From Micromussa lordhowensis (lineage: Eukaryota; Cnidaria; Anthozoa; Scleractinia; Lobophylliidae), in contig OZ026596.1 of NCBI GenBank assembly GCA_964020085.1, positions 41,182,343 to 41,246,342 on the forward strand: a DNA stretch of 64,000 nucleotides. Direction: 5' to 3'. Both the position numbers and the translations under genes were made by a program. The number at the start of each line of letters is the position of its first letter. Positions within the stretch are counted from its first letter, which is position 1. Below the pieces are notes generated by a model. That model had not been told where the DNA came from and made no database searches. It saw only the letters and a list, made by a program, of their open reading frames with translations. This document shows, one piece after another, positions 59,302 through 64,000 of the stretch.

Positions 59302-60288
59302 CATTTTTGCATTGTTCAATAAAAATGATTGTTAGTTTTTTTCTATAATTTATCTCAAAAAAAATCATGATTTGTTCATCCGCTGATTACTCGGCGTGAA
59401 ATAGACCGCAAAATACCGCGTTTACAAAACCTTTTTCAGTCATTTCAGTCCATAAACTGACATACAGTAGCTTGGGCGGCAACATATAAATGTTTGGTTC
59501 ACTACCCTCACCTTTCACAAATTAAGTTAACCCCTCAACAGCGTCATAAAAGGCAAAAACAACGTTCACTTACCTTCACCTACCAAATAAGCCCCCATGC
59601 CTCTAGCTCCACTTAAACCCAATATATTGCTTGGATAACGTTATGGGTCATTTATAAAATTATTCTCAAAAATAGCAGATAGAAATGCCTAAGAGCTGCA
59701 AATACGCCATTAATTTTTGCTAGTAATACCGCACAAGCGAATAGTGCTTTTTACGAGTTATGATTGGTTAACTCGGAAGTGTTCCACTACGGTGAATAAT
59801 TAACAATAATTTATTATTGGACAAGGTTGAGCAATATATATTGATCTGGGAGACACTGACAAATCACGTTATTTTGCGATAACCGAGTTTAATAATTGTT
59901 TTATCATTCGATCACCAAGTTTGTTTTTATATTTAAATCACTCTCTGACAGCTCAGGGAAGCGATCTGCGATTTTTCACACAAGAGCGTGGTCTCAATTA
60001 CGCATGAGCAGAATATTATTTGCAGCAAAGCACATTTAGACGGTACTTTCGCATGAGCAGACCATTATTTGTAGTCAGTTATTTGTAGCTCAAGTGGTAG
60101 GTTCTCGGCCAGTGAAAATGAAGGGAAAATGCATCGAATGATAAAATTAATTGTTTTTATCTTTAACTGGGATAAGCATTCAGGGTATTTATTAGCAGGG
60201 CTCCTCTGGAGATCATTCACGCCTGATCCTTGCCTACTTATCCTACACAAAATAAGTACACAAAGAGCTTCTTCACTCTTTATCCTAA

Positions 60289-60360
60289 TCCTCGGTAGTC
60301 TAGTGGTGAGTATCCCCGCCTGTCACGCGGGAGACCGGGGTTCGATTCCCCGCCGGGGAG
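60289..60360 (+). tRNA. tRNA-Asp(GTC), unit 15
   Basis: Has the TAGTCTAGTGG A-box of units 10-13 but an intact acceptor stem and TTTTT, so it is intermediate between the two types. Confidence 0.93.
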
Positions 60361-61051
60361 GAGTGAAAACATTTTTGACCGAACTACATCCACAGCCGTT
60401 TCTTTGGTTCCTTTTTTCTTAGTCATATTGTTTATTATATTTTAATTCTGGCCCGAATAATACCAAAAATACTGTAATTCTAGAATTTAAACAGTAGGCC
60501 ATACTTTGTGATCTTGGTGGTCGCTTCATATCTCCAGAAGCCCTTACTGCTAACAAAGTTCTTTATATTTTTTTTTCAAAAATTTGAAAGATGTGACTTT
60601 TTTCCAGGCAAAGGGGATCTAGGGGAGGGAGGCTTCCCTCAATTCTTCACTGATCATGAATAATTGCCTAGTACATTTTAGTTTACATCATTGTTGAAAA
60701 TACGTTTTTTTTAATATGTTTTTTTCTAGTTGTTTTTGCATGTAACAAATAGTTGTCCTTGCAGCCGAGCAAAGAAATGAGGCTCTGTGTTCGCTTTTCA
60801 TGAGATTGAAGAGAGTTGTTTCTGAACGTCAGATATGGCGGATATAAAGGAAGCTTAGCAATCTGCTCCCAGTAACAGAGGTTCAGTTGCATGCTCCACC
60901 TCTCCCGACGTGTCCCTGGTAGGCGAGGCAAAAACACTTACGTGACTGTATGGAAAAAACAACCGCTTGGTCGCGCCCCAACGAAACCTTACTTTTAAAG
61001 CGAGTGTGCCCTTGGAACGAAACACCTCCTGGCTGTAAAACAAAGAAAACT

Positions 61052-61123
61052 GGGCCTGTCCGGGAGTTGAACCCGGGACCTCTCGCACCCTAAGCGAGAA
61101 TCATGCCACTAGACCAACAGGCC
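61052..61123 (-). tRNA. tRNA-Pro(AGG), unit 16
   Basis: Array-consensus sequence. Confidence 0.95.
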
Positions 61124-61393
61124 AGACCTTATCTACGTTTTTGTTGGCAAAGGCGTTAATCTGTCACCTCACCCGATCATTGGCCTGCTTTTTTTCCTCT
61201 TGAAGGCAATGTTATTGCTGTCCAAGACGGCTAATTCTCCAATTCCCCACGTCATTAAAGCAATATACGATTAGAAGGAACAACTGAATTATTGCACATG
61301 TTTTAGCAACACAACAAAGTCTTGTTACGAGTAAATCAGAGAGTAAATCCTTAAGAGTGCATTCTGAAGCTAAGTGATCTTAAATTCAGGGAA

Positions 61394-61467
<74 letters not shown>
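61394..61467 (+). tRNA. tRNA-Asn(GTT), unit 16
   Basis: Consensus with intact G18-G19. Confidence 0.95.
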
Positions 61468-61470
<3 letters not shown>

Positions 61471-62332
61471 CATTTTTGCATTGTTCAGTAAAAATGATTG
61501 TTAGTTTTTTTCTATAATTTATCTCAAAAAAATTCATGATTTGTTCATCCGCTGATTACTCGGCGTGAAATAGACCGCAAAATACCGCGTTTACAAAACC
61601 TTTTTCAGTCATTTCAGTCCATAAACTGACATACAGTAGCTTGGGCGGCAACATATAAATGTTTGGTTCACTACCCTCACCTTTCACAAATTAAGTTAAC
61701 CCCTCAACAGCGTCATAAAAGGCAAAAACAACGTTCACTTACCTTCACCTACCAAATAAGCCCCCATGCCTCTAGCTCCACTTAAACCCAATATATTGCT
61801 TGGATAACGTTATGGGTCATTTATAAAATTATTCTCAAAAATAGCAGATAGAAATGCCTAAGAGCTGCAAATACGCCATTAATTTTTGCTAGTAATACCG
61901 CACAAGCGAATAGTGCTTTTTACGAGTTATGATTGGTTAACTCGGAAGTGTTCCACTACGGTGAATAATTAACAATAATTTATTATTGGACAAGGTTGAG
62001 CAATATATATTGATCTGGGAGACACTGACAAATCACGTTATTTTGCGATAACCGAGTTTAATAATTGTTTTATCATTCGATCACCAAGTTTGTTTTTATA
62101 TTTAAATCACTCTCTGACAGCTCAGGGAAGCGATCTGCGATTTTTCACACAAGAGCGTGGTCTCAATTACGCATGAGCAGAATATTATTTGCAGCAAAGC
62201 ACATTTAGACGGTACTTTCGCATGAGCAGACCATTATTTGTAGTCAGTTATTTGTAGCTCAAGTGGTAGGTTCTCGGCCAGTGAAAATGAAGGGAAAATG
62301 CATCGAATGATAAAATTAATTGTTTTTATCTT

Positions 62333-62579
62333 AGTAGTGTAGGAAATGGGGGAACTAGGACATTTCTGGATTTTACGCATCTCAGCGTAGTTAGTGTAAA
62401 AATCTGAGTCTAAAATATATGATATAATACACTGAAACAGCGTGGTTATGCGTAGGTAGTGTAAGTAGCGTAGATATCGTAAAAATTAGACATACTATTT
62501 TACGCACAAAAATGCCTGAAATGCGTAGGATAGTGTAGGATATAGTAAAATTTAGATTGTTCTCACGATGCGTAATTTT
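62333..62579. repeat. Subterminal repeat region of second element
   Basis: Repeated GCGTAG-based motifs: GCGTAGTTAGTGTA, GCGTAGGTAGTGTA, GCGTAGATATCGTA and GCGTAGGATAGTGTA. No gene. Probably part of a terminal inverted repeat. Confidence 0.6.
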
Positions 62580-63569
62580 TTAAGACTTGATAAATTTCCA
62601 ACCAGCGTTCTCACCACCTAGATGTTCACAGATTTTTTTCCAAATTTTATCATGTTCATAGAGTTTTAAACGATCTTTATACAATTTTAGCTTTGGTAAA
62701 AATTCATTATATCCAAGTATTTGACAAAATTTATAAATGATATATGAATAGGAAAAGAAATTTCTTCTATTTTTACCTTTAAATAATTCAAATGGCTCCT
62801 GAATTTGTAAAAACCTCATTTTCATTTTTTCTTCCATTATAGAAGTCATTTGTAATGGAGGTATTTTTGTTATTCTATACAATATTTGGGTGGTATGATT
62901 ATAATAATTTAATTTACGATGTTTTTTAAGATGTCTTTTGATATCTGATTCAGTTAACTTTTCCAAAGAATTTTCCATCCTTTCACGAATGATTTCTTTG
63001 AAAATATTATTAATAACATCTTCTGAGACTTTAAAACTTTCTTTGCCTTGGATATTGGCTAAACAGTCACAAAAATGATTATATCTTTTGTAATCATTTT
63101 CTGCGGTTTTTATAGATGATTTTTCTGGATTTGTTGAGACATTTATGCTTATTCCACAACTTAGACAAGTACTTATCCCTTCATCGACGTTCAATACTCG
63201 AAATTTTTCACATGTATAACAATAGTTATCTTCATTTATATTATTTTCACTGTATTGTAGTTCATCAGGGAAGATATTATATTTATACCTTTTATAATAA
63301 GAATTATCAACAACAAAATGTTTTGCTCTATTTTCTGTATGTAAAAAAAGTAAAATAGCATTCTTTAATAAATAACTAGTACGAAGATTTTTGATATCAT
63401 TTATTTCATTTTCTAACCTTATTTGTTCAATTTGATCAATTCTAGAATAATCTTTTTTGATGGATAAATTTAGAATTTTTTTTTTTAAATCTGGTATTTT
63501 TTTTTCTTTGAGAACAATTTCTGAAATTTTTTTACGATGTAGATTGCCAATGGTCTCTTTGTTCATCAT
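62580..63569 (-). CDS. VLTF3-like late transcription factor
   Basis: 329 residues. A coiled-coil-like N-terminus is followed by a zinc ribbon, CYTCEKF...STCLSCG (~120-145). Then come conserved stretches of the poxvirus-type late transcription factor 3 family: KRYNHFCDCLANIQGKES, IKRHLKKHRKLNYYNH, FFSYSYIIYKFCQILG and DKIWKKICEHLGG, ending at the C-terminus as usual. In large DNA viruses this protein activates late genes. The family is a hallmark of Nucleocytoviricota and I do not regard it as part of the standard Polinton set. The frame is intact, which suggests a recent or active element. Confidence 0.85.
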   Translation of the reverse strand: MMNKETIGNLHRKKISEIVLKEKKIPDLKKKILNLSIKKDYSRIDQIEQIRLENEINDIKNLRTSYLLKNAILLFLHTENRAKHFVVDNSYYKRYKYNIFPDELQYSENNINEDNYCYTCEKFRVLNVDEGISTCLSCGISINVSTNPEKSSIKTAENDYKRYNHFCDCLANIQGKESFKVSEDVINNIFKEIIRERMENSLEKLTESDIKRHLKKHRKLNYYNHTTQILYRITKIPPLQMTSIMEEKMKMRFLQIQEPFELFKGKNRRNFFSYSYIIYKFCQILGYNEFLPKLKLYKDRLKLYEHDKIWKKICEHLGGENAGWKFIKS

Positions 63570-63574
63570 AATAA

Positions 63575-63760
63575 TTAATATACTTTATTCTTTAAAGTAG
63601 AGTAATCTTCACTCTCACTGCTCGTTGATTCCTCACTGCTCGTTGATTCCTCACTGCTCGTCGATTCCTCATCTGAATCAGGATTATAATCACTGTCACT
63701 ACTATCAGTATCATGAAGTGGGTCTTCAGTTAAAAATTTTTTAAAATTAGGGACAGGCAT
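63575..63760 (-). CDS. Small acidic Ser/Glu repeat protein
   Basis: 61 residues with three tandem STSSEE repeats from an 18-bp DNA repeat (~63617-63670). The sequence is acidic and probably disordered. It lies 5 bp upstream of the VLTF3-like start, so the two may share a transcript. Function is unknown. Confidence 0.55.
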   Translation of the reverse strand: MPVPNFKKFLTEDPLHDTDSSDSDYNPDSDEESTSSEESTSSEESTSSESEDYSTLKNKVY

Positions 63761-63765
63761 ATATA

Positions 63766-64000
63766 TTATGAAATATTAAAATTTCCATATGCATAACTAC
63801 TGATACCATCATCTAAAATATATCTTTTATCATCAAAAGGTGATAATGATACTTTATTAATTTGGTAACTAGATATCTGATGATACTCTGACCGGATAGT
63901 TCGCATCTTATGCCTCATAGTATTACATTTTTGTAAGGTATCACGATAATCAGAGAGAGATAATTCACTCTTAATGACATTCTTCTTGACACCTTTAGCA
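63766..64000 (-). CDS. PolB: Probable protein-primed PolB, C-terminal end, partial
   Basis: 77 codons open to the window edge. GVKKNVIKSELSLSDY, IRSEYHQI and LSPFDDKRYILDDGISSYAY match in order the C-terminal signature I know from Polinton/adintovirus-type DNA polymerases. The catalytic motifs lie outside the window, so the call rests on this tail alone. It ends ~5 bp before the acidic gene. Confidence 0.6.
   Translation of the reverse strand, partial: AKGVKKNVIKSELSLSDYRDTLQKCNTMRHKMRTIRSEYHQISSYQINKVSLSPFDDKRYILDDGISSYAYGNFNIS

Larger units (their letters stand above)
58485..60657. repeat. Array unit 15
   Basis: Complete short-type unit of 2173 bp. Confidence 0.94.
11928..62332. repeat. 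Tandem tRNA array, 16 units of ~2.2 kb
   Basis: A satellite-like array whose full unit contains tRNA-Pro(AGG) on minus, tRNA-Asn(GTT) on plus and tRNA-Asp(GTC) on plus. Taking GAATAATTGCCTAGTAC as the unit start, full units are 2203, 2171 or 2172 bp. Spacers are near-identical between units and have no protein gene: the recurrent short frames of 61, 77, 84-87 and 97 codons simply overlap tRNAs and spacer. A Polinton interrupts unit 1, a LINE unit 3, and a second virus-like element ends unit 16. Long and short unit types differ by a ~30-bp indel after the Asp gene (present at 27238-27266, absent at 45220), in blocks that suggest unequal exchange. Confidence 0.93.
60658..62332. repeat. Array unit 16, cut by the second element
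   Basis: Unit sequence is normal up to GTTTTTATCTT, then stops ~120 bp before where Asp would begin. Confidence 0.92.
62333..64000. mobile_element. Second virus-like element, AT-rich, partial
   Basis: At 62333 the array stops and a sequence starting AGTAGTGTAGG begins, with a sharp change to AT-rich coding DNA. It encodes a VLTF3-like protein, an acidic protein and a probable PolB C-terminus, all on minus and reading towards the junction. The AG start directly after CTT parallels the Polinton at 13055. The other end is outside the window, so inverted repeats and target duplication cannot be checked. Confidence 0.75.

Noticed and set aside
26851..60500. Recurring open frames of 61, 77, 84-87 and 97 codons in every array unit as protein genes
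   Set aside because: They overlap tRNA genes or spacers, are kept only because the units are near-identical copies, and have no protein features.

Overview
The window is genomic DNA from an animal, most likely a cnidarian such as a stony coral. The evidence is one intron-rich gene with GT-AG introns, nuclear-type tRNA genes followed by Pol III T-run terminators, a Tx1/L1-type LINE, and a Polinton/Maverick. Species-level identity is inference.

Layout. (1) 1-11.9 kb: an 11-exon plus-strand gene (1311-11053) whose exons join in phase into a 617-residue open frame. It encodes a signal peptide, a His-rich linker, two tandem ~90-aa modules of unknown type, a C-type lectin domain, a Cys-rich module and a charged C-terminal helix. 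Its introns carry two foldback MITEs and a CAGT/AGTC-rich microsatellite tract. (2) 11.93-62.33 kb: a tandem array of 16 units of about 2.2 kb. A full unit has tRNA-Pro(AGG) on the minus strand and tRNA-Asn(GTT) and tRNA-Asp(GTC) on the plus strand. I count 14 Pro, 14 Asn and 15 Asp genes. (3) Unit 1 is split by a 13.3 kb Polinton (13055-26353) with 329-bp terminal inverted repeats. It carries a truncated protein-primed PolB, a broken integrase, penton- and hexon-like capsid genes, an adenain-like protease, a packaging ATPase, pVI- and pX-like small proteins and an accessory region. Many of its genes have frameshifts or stops, so this copy looks inactive. (4) Unit 3 holds a 5'-truncated minus-strand LINE (29694-34526). 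(5) Unit 16 is cut at 62333 by the AT-rich end of a second virus-like element. It encodes a VLTF3-like late transcription factor, an acidic repeat protein and what looks like the C-terminus of a protein-primed PolB; the element runs off the window.

How the parts fit. The tRNA array appears to be the recipient of three unrelated insertions. Polinton morphogenesis genes lie mostly head to tail on the plus strand with stop/start overlaps, and PolB is divergent. The least explained part is the Polinton right arm (23.2-26.0 kb): three copies of a 28-bp palindrome, a duplicated promoter and 5' region, and a RING-like coding segment followed by three related WRxRPxW modules. Two of those modules have phase-matched splice acceptors, suggesting alternative C-termini.

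Limits: no searches were run. Family names come from motifs I recognise, splice sites are read by eye, and near-identical array units could be affected by assembly.
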